Positions 1 to 9,856 of a stretch of 64,000 bases of DNA are shown here, in pieces. This DNA comes from Sphingomonas sp. JC676 (lineage in GTDB: Bacteria > Pseudomonadota > Alphaproteobacteria > Sphingomonadales > Sphingomonadaceae). The translations under genes were made by a program, and so were the position numbers. The DNA is taken from positions 558,001-622,000 of the forward strand of contig NZ_JACTGR010000001.1 in the NCBI RefSeq assembly GCF_014489075.1, in the 5' to 3' direction. How positions within the stretch are numbered: the first letter of the stretch is position 1; every line of letters begins with the position of its first letter. A model generated the notes under the pieces. The model made no database searches, was not told where the DNA came from, and worked only from the letters and a program-made list of their open reading frames with translations.

Positions 1-1487
1 AATCCATGCTGTTCCGCCATCATGGGCTGCACATCGAAGTGGTGATCGACCGTGCGCATCAGATCGGCCGGAACGATCCGGCGGGGATCGCCGATGTGGT
101 GTTGGAATCGGCGCTGAGCACGATTGTCGACCTCGAGGATTCGATTGCCGCGGTCGATGCCGAGGACAAGGTCGCCGCCTATGCCAATTGGCTGGGGCTG
201 ATGCAGGGCGACCTGGAGGAGAGCTTCGACAAGGGCGGCAAGCGGTTGACGCGGCGGCTGGAGGGGGACCGGAGCTTCGCGGTACCACTCGGTTCCGACC
301 TGATTTTGCACGGCCGCGCGCTGCTATTGATTCGCAATGTCGGGCATTTGATGACCAATCCGGCGGTGCTGCTGGCGGACGGGCAGAAGGCGCCCGAGGG
401 CGTGCTCGACGCGATCGTGACCAGCCTGATCGCGCTCTACGACCTGCGCGGGCTGGGCAAGTATCGCAACAGCCGGGCTGGGTCGGTCTATATCGTCAAG
501 CCCAAGATGCACGGGCCCGACGAGGCCGCATTTGCCAATCGGCTGTTCGACGCGGTCGAGGACCTGCTGGGCGTCGAGCGCAACACGATCAAGATCGGCA
601 TGATGGACGAGGAGCGGCGGACCTCGGCCAATCTCGCGGCGTGCATCTACCAGGTGAAGGACCGTATCTTCTTCATCAACACCGGCTTCCTCGATCGCAC
701 CGGTGACGAGATCCACACCAGCATGCGCGCCGGGCCGATGGTGCCCAAGGGCGAGATGAAATCGTCGCGCTGGCTCTCGGCCTATGAGGCGCGCAACGTC
801 CGTATCGGGCTCGATTGCGGTTTCTCGGGCAAGGCGCAGATCGGCAAGGGCATGTGGGCGGCGCCTGACCGCATGGCGGACATGATCGAGCAGAAGGTCA
901 ACCATCCGCTGAGCGGGGCGAACACCGCCTGGGTGCCGAGCCCGACCGCGGCGACCTTGCATGCGCTGCACTATCACCAGGTCGACGTGTTCAAGCGCCA
1001 AGGCGATATCGCGCCCGGCACGCCGGTGGTCGCCGACCTGCTGACGGTGCCGGTCTCCAAGGGACGCAATTGGAGCGCGGAGGAGATCGCGCGCGAACTC
1101 GACAATAATGCCCAGGGCATATTGGGTTATGTCGTGCGCTGGATCGACCAGGGCGTGGGCTGCTCGAAGGTGCCCGACATCCATGACGTCGGTCTGATGG
1201 AGGACCGCGCGACCTTGCGGATCTCGTCGCAGCATTTGGCCAACTGGCTGCTCCACGGCGTGGCGAGCGCCGAGGAGATCGATGCGGCGCTCAAGCGGAT
1301 GGCGGCGAAGGTGGACGCGCAGAATGCGGGCGATCCGCTCTATCGGCCGATGGCGGGCAACGAGGCGAGCAGCCTGGCCTTCCAGGCGGCACGGGCGCTG
1401 GTGTTCGAGGGGCTGACCCAGCCCAATGGTTATACCGAACCCCTGCTGCATCGCTTCAGGGCCCGGGCCAAGGCGCTTAGTCGCTGA
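1..1487 (+). CDS. glcB: malate synthase G, 3' part (5' end outside window)
   Basis: This is the C-terminal two thirds of malate synthase G, which condenses glyoxylate with acetyl-CoA to malate in the glyoxylate shunt and is cytosolic. About 495 codons are present; the family usually has about 720 residues, so the N-terminal part lies before the window. Family-typical segments are [10 protein letters not shown] near the left edge, the [15 protein letters not shown] acidic stretch, and [10 protein letters not shown] near base 1197, whose Asp corresponds to the catalytic base of the E. coli enzyme. The frame is open from base 3, and the first ATG at base 6 is internal rather than a start. tamA follows about 70 bases later on the same strand. 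Acetyl-CoA from leucine and tyrosine breakdown encoded nearby would feed this enzyme. The identity is secure and only the missing 5' end limits it. Confidence 0.95.
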   Translation, partial: SMLFRHHGLHIEVVIDRAHQIGRNDPAGIADVVLESALSTIVDLEDSIAAVDAEDKVAAYANWLGLMQGDLEESFDKGGKRLTRRLEGDRSFAVPLGSDLILHGRALLLIRNVGHLMTNPAVLLADGQKAPEGVLDAIVTSLIALYDLRGLGKYRNSRAGSVYIVKPKMHGPDEAAFANRLFDAVEDLLGVERNTIKIGMMDEERRTSANLAACIYQVKDRIFFINTGFLDRTGDEIHTSMRAGPMVPKGEMKSSRWLSAYEARNVRIGLDCGFSGKAQIGKGMWAAPDRMADMIEQKVNHPLSGANTAWVPSPTAATLHALHYHQVDVFKRQGDIAPGTPVVADLLTVPVSKGRNWSAEEIARELDNNAQGILGYVVRWIDQGVGCSKVPDIHDVGLMEDRATLRISSQHLANWLLHGVASAEEIDAALKRMAAKVDAQNAGDPLYRPMAGNEASSLAFQAARALVFEGLTQPNGYTEPLLHRFRARAKALSR

Positions 1488-1556
1488 TTTCGCTGGAAGA
1501 TCATCGACAGGGGGAGCCAAAGCCGATTTTGGTTGTTACGCATGCGTGAGGGCCGG

Positions 1557-3764
1557 ATGTATCGCGGCTCCCGGAGGAGTAGCGTGCGGATAGGGGTAAG
1601 GGGGGTCTGGATTGTCGCAATGGCGGGCGCTGCTGCCCTGCCGGGGCTGGCGCATGCCCAGATTTCCGACCCCAAGACCGGCCAGGGTGCCCCGGTGCCC
1701 GCGCTTCCCGATCCCGTGCCCCGGGTTTCCACGCAGGAAGAGCCGATCGTTCCAGATGCCGAATTCGAGGCGGCGCTGCCCAAGCTGAGCGACGATATCA
1801 ACGCGCCGCTGGAGCCGATAAAGGATTTCCAGGCGCAGGAGCCTGCGAAGGCGGCACCCACGCCTGCGCCTGGCCCGTCGACGCCGCCGACCGTGCCGAC
1901 CGTCACGCAGGAGATCGAGAGCTTCGCGCCGGCCGCAGCCGAGTCCCCCGAATTCGCGGAGCCGCTCCAGCCGCTGTCGGCATTCAAGGTCGAGCCCGCC
2001 AGTGCCGACGACACCAGCAACGAGAAGACGCCGACGATCCGCTATACCACCGTGATCGAGGGGCTGGACAAGGTGCGGCTCGACGATCGCTTCCGCGCGC
2101 TCTCGGCACTGGAGAATGGCGACGGCAAGGCGGTGAACGCAGCGATGGTGTCGGCGCGCGCGCGCGAGGACGAGAAGCTGGCGGTGCGGCTGATGCAGTC
2201 GCTCGGCTATTATGACGGTACCGCTGTTTCGACGATCGAGCAGAACCCGAAGAATTCGGGCAATCTCCGCGCGACGGTCGCCGCCTCGCCTGGGTCGATC
2301 TACCGGCTCGGGACGATCACGATCGTCAGCGGCCCGACCGTGCCGCCCGGGCTGCTCGACCGCGAGCTGAACCTCAACCCGGGCGACCCCATCCAGGCCG
2401 ACCGCGTGCAGGGCGCCGAGGCCAATGTGAGCCTCAGGCTGCCGCAGCAAGGTTACCCCTTCACCGAGCTCGGCGAGCGCGACATATTGCTCGATGAGGA
2501 AACCCATATCGGCGATTATACGCTGCCGGTGACGCTGGGTCCGCGCGCGAGCTTCGGCAAGATCGTCACCGAGGGGCGGCGCAAGGCATTCGGCGCCGAC
2601 CATATCGAGCTGCTCAAGCGCTATAAGCCCGGGCAAATCTACGACAGTCGCGCAGTGGACGATCTGCGCGAGGCGCTGATCGCAACCAGCCTGTTCTCGA
2701 CCATCTCGGTGGAGCCGCAAAAGACCGGGCAGCCGGGCCCGGACGGGACCGAGGTCGTCGACCTGCTCGTCAAGCAGGCTGCCGGGCGGCCGCGGACGAT
2801 CGCCGCCGAGCTTGGCTACAGCACCGGCCAAGGGATAAGGCTGGAGGGCAGCTGGACGCACCGCAACCTGTTCCCACCCGAAGGCGCGCTGATCGCCAGC
2901 GGCGTTCTGGGCACGCAGGAACAGGGCGTGACGGGGACGTTCCGCCGATCCAATGCCGGGCTGCGCGATCGCACCTTCCAGCTCCAGGCGGGGGTCAACC
3001 ACAAGACCTACAACGCGTTCAAATCCTATACCGGATCGATCTCCGCGCGCATGTCGCGCGATTCGACGCCGATCTGGCAGAAGCGCTGGACCTATTATTA
3101 CGGGCTGGAGCTGCTCGGCACGAACGAGGACCGCTACAACTTCAATCTCGGCCAGCGCGACCGCGGCACCTGGCTGATCGCGGCGTTGCCGATGTATGGC
3201 GGCTATGACAGCACCGACAATCTGCTGAACCCGACCAAGGGTTTCCGGATAAAGGCCAATATCAGCCCGGAGACGTCGGTGCGCGTCTCGGCGCGGCCCT
3301 ATGAGCGGTTCATGCTGGAGGGCACCGCTTACTATCCGGTGTCGGGCAATATCGTGATTGCCGGCCGCGCGCGGGCGGGATCGATCGCGGGGATCGCGCG
3401 CAATGACCTGCCGCCGTCGCGGCGTTATTATGCCGGCGGCGGCGGCTCGGTGCGCGGTTTCGGCTATCAGGAGCTCGGGCCCCGCTCGCCCGACGGCAGG
3501 CCGGTGGGCGGGCGCGCGTTCAACGAATTCGCGATCGAGGCGCGCTATCGTTTCGGCAATTTCGGGATCGTGCCGTTCGTCGATGCGGGGCAGGTCTATG
3601 AGGGCATCTATCCTACCGCGCAGGATCTCCGCTTCGGCGCGGGCATCGGCGGACGGCTCTACACCAATTTCGGGCCGATCCGCGTCGACGTGGCGACGCC
3701 GATCGCGCGCAAGCCCGGCGAATCCAAGATCGCGCTCTACATCTCGATCGGGCAGGCCTTCTGA
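1557..3764 (+). CDS. tamA: TamA-like Omp85 outer-membrane assembly protein
   Basis: Outer-membrane beta-barrel of the Omp85/BamA superfamily that works with TamB in moving proteins or lipids to the outer membrane. From the ATG at 1557 the product has 735 residues. A basic N-region and hydrophobic core end in an AHA signal-peptidase site near residue 34. A Pro/Ala-rich linker follows to about residue 160, then POTRA-like domains (about 170-390), then a barrel with the family segments YYAGGGGSVRGFGYQ and a terminal aromatic Phe. In-frame TTG (1533) and ATG (1542) codons lie upstream, but only 1557 has a Shine-Dalgarno (GAGGG, 1548-1552). The stop overlaps the tamB start as TGATG, indicating coupled translation. 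The long low-complexity linker before the POTRA region is common in sphingomonads. BamA is excluded because tamB follows and the length fits TamA. Confidence 0.9.
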   Translation: MYRGSRRSSVRIGVRGVWIVAMAGAAALPGLAHAQISDPKTGQGAPVPALPDPVPRVSTQEEPIVPDAEFEAALPKLSDDINAPLEPIKDFQAQEPAKAAPTPAPGPSTPPTVPTVTQEIESFAPAAAESPEFAEPLQPLSAFKVEPASADDTSNEKTPTIRYTTVIEGLDKVRLDDRFRALSALENGDGKAVNAAMVSARAREDEKLAVRLMQSLGYYDGTAVSTIEQNPKNSGNLRATVAASPGSIYRLGTITIVSGPTVPPGLLDRELNLNPGDPIQADRVQGAEANVSLRLPQQGYPFTELGERDILLDEETHIGDYTLPVTLGPRASFGKIVTEGRRKAFGADHIELLKRYKPGQIYDSRAVDDLREALIATSLFSTISVEPQKTGQPGPDGTEVVDLLVKQAAGRPRTIAAELGYSTGQGIRLEGSWTHRNLFPPEGALIASGVLGTQEQGVTGTFRRSNAGLRDRTFQLQAGVNHKTYNAFKSYTGSISARMSRDSTPIWQKRWTYYYGLELLGTNEDRYNFNLGQRDRGTWLIAALPMYGGYDSTDNLLNPTKGFRIKANISPETSVRVSARPYERFMLEGTAYYPVSGNIVIAGRARAGSIAGIARNDLPPSRRYYAGGGGSVRGFGYQELGPRSPDGRPVGGRAFNEFAIEARYRFGNFGIVPFVDAGQVYEGIYPTAQDLRFGAGIGGRLYTNFGPIRVDVATPIARKPGESKIALYISIGQAF

Positions 3765-6700
3765 TGGCCGGCCAGCCCCCCGAGATCGAGACGCCGCCCG
3801 AGCCGGTGGAGCGGGTGATCGTACGGCCGCCGCTCTGGCAACGGCTGATCAAATGGGTGGTCATCGCCATGGTTGCGGTGGCGGCGCTGCTGGGGCTGGC
3901 GATCGTCGGGCTCAACACCGATCCCGGGCGCCGCTTCGTGGCGCAGAAGATCAGCAATCTGACGCTCTCCTCCGGGCTCAATATCCGCGTCGGCCGGATC
4001 GAGGGATCGATCTACGGCGCGATGGTGCTGCACGACGTGCAGGTGCGCGACATCAAGGGCGTGTTCGCCACCTCGCCCGAGATCGCGCTCGACTGGCGAC
4101 CGTTCAGCTATCTCCGAAATCGGATCGACATCCGCAACCTGGCGAGCCCCGAGGTTCGGCTGATGCGGCTGCCGGCGCTCAAGCCTTCGGGCGATCCCAA
4201 TGCGCCGATCCTGCCTAACATCAATCTCGACATCGCCCAGCTGACCGTGACGCGGATCGACATCGATCCGGCGGTCGACGGCCGGCGGCATATCGGGCGA
4301 CTGAGCGGCAGCGCGCATCTCTCCGACGGGCGGGCGCGGATCATGGCGGATGCCGCCACGATCGTTGCGCCGGGCGTGGCGGGTGGCGACCGGCTGCGAC
4401 TCAAGCTCGACGCGGTGCCTGACCGCGACAAGCTCGACATCGACATGGTGCTCGACGCTCCGGCCAAGGGGCTGGTGGCGGGGCTCACCGGCGTGGACGC
4501 GCCCTTGACGCTGACTGTCGGCGGCCGGGGCAATTGGAAGAACTGGCAGGGCAGGGCGCAGGGGACGCTGGGCGGCAAGGAACTCGCCAATCTGACCATC
4601 CTTGCCCAGGACGGGCGCTTCCAGCTGCGCGGGCCGACGCATCCCGGGCTCTACATGAAGGGGCCGGTCGAGCGGCTCGCGGCGCCGCAGCTCGACGTGG
4701 CGCTGGACGCGAAATGGACCGACCGCAAGGCGGAAGGGACGCTTAAGCTGCGCTCCAAGGCGCTGTCTGTGGAGAGCACGGGGTCGATCAACCTGGGCAA
4801 CAACAGTTTCGGCAATCTGCGCGTCGACGCGCTGCTTCTTACGCCGGGCGCGATCGCGCCGAACCTGCGCGGGCGATCGGTCCGCGCGGCGCTGGTGCTC
4901 AATGGGCCGTTCAATTCGCCGGTGGTGGACTATAAGCTCCAGGCGGCGGCGCTCGGTTTCGGCGAGACGGTGGCCGAGCAGGTCTATGCCGAGGGCCGGG
5001 CACGGGTGGACGCGGACCATATTCTCGTGCCGGTGCGCGCGAAGGCTGCGCGCGTATCGGGGCTGAACGCCGCGGTGGGCGGGCTGGTGAACAACCTGAC
5101 GCTGAACGGCGACCTCGCCATTTCGGGCAGCCAGATCCTTTCGGACAATCTCAGGATCAAGTCTGATCGCATCGACGCGACGGCGATCATCGCGGCCGAC
5201 GTTGCCAGGGGGCGGTACACCGGCGCGCTCAAGGGTCGCGTGAACAATTATGTGATCAACGGCGTCGGCGTGGTCGATCTCCGGACCGACGCGCAACTCT
5301 ATGCTGCCCCGGGTGGCGGCTGGGGGATCAAGGGGACGATTGCGGGCGAGAGCCGCAAGATCTTCAGCGACGGCGCGCGCCAGTTCCTGGGCGGCAACGC
5401 GGTGGCATCGGCGCGGCTGGTGCTCGATCCGCGCGGGATCGTGGCGGTAACCGACCTCAGGATGAAGGCGCCGGAATTCCGGATCACCCGCGGCTCGGGG
5501 CGCTACGATCCGGCGGGGCCGATCCTGATCGACGCCGAGGGCGTTTCCACCAAGTACGGGCCGCTGACGGCGCACGTGACCGGGACACTCAATGCGCCGC
5601 AGGTGCTGCTGCGCGCGCCCAAGCCCGGGCTGGGCGTCGGGCTGGTCGATCTCGAAGCGAAGATACGCGGGCAGGGCAATTCCTACGCCGTGGAGGCGAC
5701 CGGCGGGACCGATTATGGGCCGTTCAGCGCCAACGTGCTGGTGAAGACCGGCAATGTTCTGGCGCTCGACATCCAGAGCGGTCGGTTCGCGGGCATGGAT
5801 GTCACCGGACAGCTTCAGCAGACCGCGGCAGGCCCCTTTGCCGGGCGGCTGAGCTTCCAGGGATCGGGCGTGACCGGCAGCGCCGAGCTCGCGGCGCAAG
5901 GTGACGTCCAGCGTGCCGATGTGAAGGCGAGCGCGATCAATGCCGTGATCCCGGGCAATGCCGGGCTGACGATCGGACGGGCGCTGGCGACCGCGAGCAT
6001 CGTCATGACCGATACGCCGCAGATCGTCGCCGACGTCCAGATCGCGAACCTGCGCAGCGGCCGTTTCGTGCTCAAGACCGCGCGGGCGAAGATCGACTAT
6101 CAAGGCGGCAGCGGCACCGCCCAGGCGGTCGCCACGGGCTCGACCGGCGTGCCGTTCCAGATCGCTGCCAACGCCAAGCTCTCGCCCGAGCAGTGGCTGG
6201 TCGCGCTGAAGGGGCAGGGGAGCGGGATCAACTTCCAGACGGTGAACCCGGCGCGGATCGCGATACGGGGCAAGACCTATCAGTTGCTCCCGACCCAGGT
6301 CGATTTCGACCAGGGAAGCGCGCGGATCGCCGGCAGCTATGGCGACGGCACGGTGCTGCAGGTGCGGCTCGACAAGCTCGACCTGGCGGTGATCAACGGC
6401 TTCGTGCCGGATATCGGCGTGGGCGGAAACGCTTCGGGCAGCTTGGATTTCGCGCAGGCGAGCCCCAGCGCCTTCCCCAGCGCCGATGCGCGGCTGGAGA
6501 TCACCGATTTCACGCGATCGAGCCTGGCGACCGTCTCGACCCCGGTGAACATCAGTTTCGTCGGCAAGCTGCTGCCCGATGGCGGAGACATGCGCGCGCT
6601 GATCAAGCGCGGCGGATCGACGATCGGACGGATGGTGGCGACGCTCCGGCCGCTGGGGCCGGGGGCCGGGAGCTGGACCGAGCGGCTGTCCGCGGCGCCG

Positions 6701-7990
6701 CTTTCGGGCGGTATCCGCTACAACGGACCCGCCGCTCTGCCCTTCTCGCTGGCCGGCCTCTCGAACCAGCAGCTCGCCGGGCCGATCGGCATCGCCGCCG
6801 ACTTCGCGGGACAGGTGCGCGCGCCGGTGCTGACCGGAGTCGTGCGCGGCGAGAACCTCACCTATGACAACGAGACCTATGGCACGCGGCTGACCAAGCT
6901 CAAGATCGACGGGCACTTCTCGAACGACGAGTTCGTCCTCGACCAGGCGAGCGCGACGGCGGGCGACGGAACGGTGACCGCGACGGGCCGGGTGGGCCTG
7001 TCGGCCGAGAACGACTTCCCGATGCTGATCAACGCGACCTTCGCCAATGCCCGGCTGGCGCGCAGCGAGTCGCTGGGGGCGACGGCGACGGGCAAGATCA
7101 CCATCACCAAGACCCCCGACGTGCAGAAGATCGAGGGCCAGCTGACGATTCCCAAGGCGAACTACGAGATCATTCGTCAGGGCGCCGCCGAGGTGCCCGA
7201 ATTGACCGGCGTGCGCCGCAAGAGCGAGATGGCGGCGAATGGCGAGCCGCAGGTCAAGCCGCACCGAGCGTTCAGCAATTTCGACCTCGACCTCAGGATC
7301 CGCGCCGACAACCAGCTCTTCGTGTCGGGCATGGGGCTCGAATCCGAATGGAGCGCGCGCGTCAATGTCGGCGGCACCACCACGAAGCCGGATATCCGCG
7401 GGACCATGGAAATCGTGCGCGGCACTTACAGCTTTGCCAGCCGCCGCTTCGAGATCAGCCGCGGCTTCATCCGCTTCCAGGGATCGACGCTGGCCAATCC
7501 CAGCATCGACATCTCGGCCAACACCACCGCCGAGGGCGTCACCGCGATCCTCAACATCGGCGGCACCGCGCTGCTGCCGCAGATCGCCTTCACCTCCTCG
7601 CCCAGCCTGCCGCAGGAGGAGGTGTTGTCGCGGCTGTTCTTCGGGACCAACGTGACCAACCTGTCGGCGACCGAGGCGATCCAGCTCGCCGCGGCGCTCA
7701 ACTCGCTCCGCGCATCGGGCGGCGGGCTCAACCCGCTCGGCCAGCTAAAGTCCGCCACGGGCATCGACCGCCTGCGCATCCTGGGCGCCGACGACACTAC
7801 CGGGCGCGGCACCTCGCTGGCGGCGGGCAAGTACATCACCAACGACATCTATGTGGAGATCATCACCGATGCGCGCGGCTTCACGGCAACGCAGCTCGAG
7901 ATATCGCTGGGCCGGGCGCTGAGCCTCCTCTCCCAGACCGGGTCGTTCGGCGGGTCGAGCGTGAGCCTGCGCTATTCGAAGGACTATTAG
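3764..7990 (+). CDS. tamB: TamB-like translocation and assembly module protein (DUF490)
   Basis: Large periplasm-spanning protein of the TamB/AsmA-like group, anchored in the inner membrane and partnering TamA. It has 1408 residues, with one N-terminal membrane segment at about residues 30-50 (VVIAMVAVAALLGLAIVG) and then a very long repetitive beta-rich region with many short hydrophobic/polar alternations, as expected for a lipid-groove protein. The C-terminal DUF490/TamB domain includes GTYSFASRRFEISRGFIRFQG-like strands and the LPQEEVLSRLFFG and YDWxxGxx-type end (SLRYSKDY). The start overlaps the tamA stop by one base. The length is typical of alphaproteobacterial TamB. Substrates cannot be told from the sequence: TamB-family proteins are now implicated in phospholipid transfer as well as autotransporter assembly. 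Confidence 0.9.
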   Translation: MAGQPPEIETPPEPVERVIVRPPLWQRLIKWVVIAMVAVAALLGLAIVGLNTDPGRRFVAQKISNLTLSSGLNIRVGRIEGSIYGAMVLHDVQVRDIKGVFATSPEIALDWRPFSYLRNRIDIRNLASPEVRLMRLPALKPSGDPNAPILPNINLDIAQLTVTRIDIDPAVDGRRHIGRLSGSAHLSDGRARIMADAATIVAPGVAGGDRLRLKLDAVPDRDKLDIDMVLDAPAKGLVAGLTGVDAPLTLTVGGRGNWKNWQGRAQGTLGGKELANLTILAQDGRFQLRGPTHPGLYMKGPVERLAAPQLDVALDAKWTDRKAEGTLKLRSKALSVESTGSINLGNNSFGNLRVDALLLTPGAIAPNLRGRSVRAALVLNGPFNSPVVDYKLQAAALGFGETVAEQVYAEGRARVDADHILVPVRAKAARVSGLNAAVGGLVNNLTLNGDLAISGSQILSDNLRIKSDRIDATAIIAADVARGRYTGALKGRVNNYVINGVGVVDLRTDAQLYAAPGGGWGIKGTIAGESRKIFSDGARQFLGGNAVASARLVLDPRGIVAVTDLRMKAPEFRITRGSGRYDPAGPILIDAEGVSTKYGPLTAHVTGTLNAPQVLLRAPKPGLGVGLVDLEAKIRGQGNSYAVEATGGTDYGPFSANVLVKTGNVLALDIQSGRFAGMDVTGQLQQTAAGPFAGRLSFQGSGVTGSAELAAQGDVQRADVKASAINAVIPGNAGLTIGRALATASIVMTDTPQIVADVQIANLRSGRFVLKTARAKIDYQGGSGTAQAVATGSTGVPFQIAANAKLSPEQWLVALKGQGSGINFQTVNPARIAIRGKTYQLLPTQVDFDQGSARIAGSYGDGTVLQVRLDKLDLAVINGFVPDIGVGGNASGSLDFAQASPSAFPSADARLEITDFTRSSLATVSTPVNISFVGKLLPDGGDMRALIKRGGSTIGRMVATLRPLGPGAGSWTERLSAAPLSGGIRYNGPAALPFSLAGLSNQQLAGPIGIAADFAGQVRAPVLTGVVRGENLTYDNETYGTRLTKLKIDGHFSNDEFVLDQASATAGDGTVTATGRVGLSAENDFPMLINATFANARLARSESLGATATGKITITKTPDVQKIEGQLTIPKANYEIIRQGAAEVPELTGVRRKSEMAANGEPQVKPHRAFSNFDLDLRIRADNQLFVSGMGLESEWSARVNVGGTTTKPDIRGTMEIVRGTYSFASRRFEISRGFIRFQGSTLANPSIDISANTTAEGVTAILNIGGTALLPQIAFTSSPSLPQEEVLSRLFFGTNVTNLSATEAIQLAAALNSLRASGGGLNPLGQLKSATGIDRLRILGADDTTGRGTSLAAGKYITNDIYVEIITDARGFTATQLEISLGRALSLLSQTGSFGGSSVSLRYSKDY

Positions 7991-8040
7991 ACGCTGGCCG
8001 CGCTATTTACAGTGTTGTAAGCATGGCCGGGGAGAGGCCG

Positions 8041-9507
8041 ATGACAGAACATTTCGACGTAGTGGTGGTGGGTGCCGGCATATCCGGCGTGGGCGCGGGC
8101 CATCACCTGCAGGCCAACAGCCCCGAGCGCAGCTATGTGATCCTGGAGGGGCGCGAGCGACTGGGGGGAACCTGGGACCTGTTCCGCTATCCCGGCATCC
8201 GATCCGACTCGGACATGTTCACTTTGGGCTTCTCGTTCCGGCCCTGGACCGAGGCCAAGGCGATCGCCGACGGCCCGGCGATCCTCAACTATCTGGACGA
8301 GACCGCGCGCGAGTTCAGGATCGACAAGCACATCCGCTACCGCCACCGGGTGAAGAGCGCATCCTGGTCGAGCGCCGACGCGCTGTGGACGGTGACAGCG
8401 GAGCAGGACGGCGAGGAGCGTGTCTTCACCTGCGGCTTCCTGTTCATGTGCACCGGCTATTATAATTACACGCGAGGCTATTCGCCCGAATTCGCCGGCG
8501 CCGAGGACTTCCAGGGACGGATCGTCCACCCGCAATTCTGGACGCCGGATATCGACTATAAGGGCAAGCGCGTCGTCGTGATCGGCAGCGGGGCGACCGC
8601 GGTGACGCTGGTTCCCGAGATCGCCCGCGAAGCGGCCAGCGTGACGATGCTGCAGCGCTCGCCGACCTATATCGTCGCGCGGCCTTCGGAAGACGGGATC
8701 GCCAACTGGCTGCGGCGCAAGCTCCCGTCCAAGACCGCCTATGCGATCACACGCTGGAAGAACGTGCTGCTTCAGCAATATTTCTTCCGCGCTGCGCGCA
8801 AATATCCGGAAAAAGCCAAGGAAAAGATCATCGAGATGGTCCGTGGCGAGCTGGGCCCGGACTATGACGTCGGCACCCATTTCACGCCGAGCTATAATCC
8901 CTGGGACCAGCGCCTATGCCTGGTGCCGGACGCCGATCTGTTCGCGGTGATCCGCGAGGGCAAGGCGGATGTGGTGACCGATACGATCGCCCATTTCACG
9001 CCGACCGGGATCAAGCTGAATTCCGGCCGGGAGCTGGAAGCAGATCTGGTGGTGACCGCGACCGGGCTCGAGATCCAACTGGTGAGCGACATTCCGTTCA
9101 GCGTGGACGGGCGCCCGGTCGAGTGGAAGCAGCATTTCAGCTACAAGGGCATGATGTTCTCCGACGTGCCGAACATGGCGATGTCGTTCGGCTATACCAA
9201 CGCGTCCTGGACGCTGAAGGCGGACCTGACCGCCAACTATGTGACGCGGCTCCTGAACGCGATGCGGAAGCGCGGGATGCGCCAGGTGACGCCGCGGGTG
9301 GGCGCGCCGATCGAGGAGGCGCCGTTCCTCGACTTCACCTCGGGCTATGTCCAGCGGGCGATGGAGAAATTCCCGCGCCGCGGCACGCGCGCGCCATGGC
9401 GGGTCGACCAGAGCTATACGCGCGACCTGATGGCGCTCAAATATGGCGGGCTGGACCAGGAGATGGAGTTCTCCAATCCGGTGCCGGCGGGGCGCAAGGC
9501 GGCCTAG
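8041..9507 (+). CDS. flavin-containing monooxygenase, Baeyer-Villiger type
   Basis: Predicted FAD- and NADPH-dependent monooxygenase that inserts one oxygen atom into a ketone or oxidises a soft nucleophile. The 488-residue product has an N-terminal FAD-binding GxGxxG (residues 11-16), a second Rossmann motif (VIGSGATAV) for NADPH, and between them FQGRIVHPQFW at residues 157-167, an exact match to the Baeyer-Villiger fingerprint FxGxxxHxxxW. The ATG at 8041 is chosen over 8023 because GGGGAGAGG lies just before it and the beta-alpha-beta fold starts directly after. The frame is open far upstream, through the end of tamB, but that part is a shadow of tamB. No ketone or alkane pathway genes are adjacent, so the substrate is unknown; related clades also act on phenylacetone or alkanes. 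Confidence 0.85.
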   Translation: MTEHFDVVVVGAGISGVGAGHHLQANSPERSYVILEGRERLGGTWDLFRYPGIRSDSDMFTLGFSFRPWTEAKAIADGPAILNYLDETAREFRIDKHIRYRHRVKSASWSSADALWTVTAEQDGEERVFTCGFLFMCTGYYNYTRGYSPEFAGAEDFQGRIVHPQFWTPDIDYKGKRVVVIGSGATAVTLVPEIAREAASVTMLQRSPTYIVARPSEDGIANWLRRKLPSKTAYAITRWKNVLLQQYFFRAARKYPEKAKEKIIEMVRGELGPDYDVGTHFTPSYNPWDQRLCLVPDADLFAVIREGKADVVTDTIAHFTPTGIKLNSGRELEADLVVTATGLEIQLVSDIPFSVDGRPVEWKQHFSYKGMMFSDVPNMAMSFGYTNASWTLKADLTANYVTRLLNAMRKRGMRQVTPRVGAPIEEAPFLDFTSGYVQRAMEKFPRRGTRAPWRVDQSYTRDLMALKYGGLDQEMEFSNPVPAGRKAA

Positions 9508-9596
9508 GACGATCGGGGAGCGGACCGGATCTCCGCGCTTGCTTCCTGCATCGCCGGGTCCATGATGCCTTTCGGGGGCGTTAGTGGAGTATTGTC

Positions 9597-9794
9597 ATGC
9601 TTCGTCTTTCCGTCGCCTTTGCAGCCGCCGCACTTCTCATCAATCCGGCCGCTGCATCACCCTGCAAGGACGCCAAGGGCAAATTCGTGAAGTGCCCGAC
9701 CGCCGCGCACGCGTCAGGCGTTACCAAGCTCGCAAACGGCCGTTGCCAGGTGGCTTCGGGTCCGAAGAAAGGGCAGTTCACCAAATGCCCGTGA
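9597..9794 (+). CDS. small secreted cysteine-containing protein, unknown function
   Basis: The 65-residue product has a clear signal peptide (hydrophobic core about residues 5-16, cleavage after AAA near residue 20) and a mature part of about 45 residues. The mature part has four Cys (23, 33, 50, 64), many Lys, and two imperfect repeats ending KGKFVKCP and KGQFTKCP. In the oxidising periplasm the four Cys could form two disulfides, so this looks like a tiny exported cationic domain. A GTGGAG Shine-Dalgarno lies about ten bases before the ATG. It stands alone between the monooxygenase and the convergent amine oxidase. I recognise the general type from sphingomonad and rhizobial genomes but know no function; a toxin, metal binder or wall-associated protein are all only guesses. 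Confidence 0.65.
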   Translation: MLRLSVAFAAAALLINPAAASPCKDAKGKFVKCPTAAHASGVTKLANGRCQVASGPKKGQFTKCP

Positions 9795-9856
9795 GGACCG
9801 GCTTTCGATAATCCGTGGCTTGACGCGGCGGGTCTGTGCAGGCCTGTCGCGCCGGG

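Noticed and set aside
7348..8040. Apparent N-terminal extension of the flavin monooxygenase over the end of tamB
   Set aside because: The extension is low-complexity shadow sequence, and a good ribosome-binding site and the FAD fold start at 8041.
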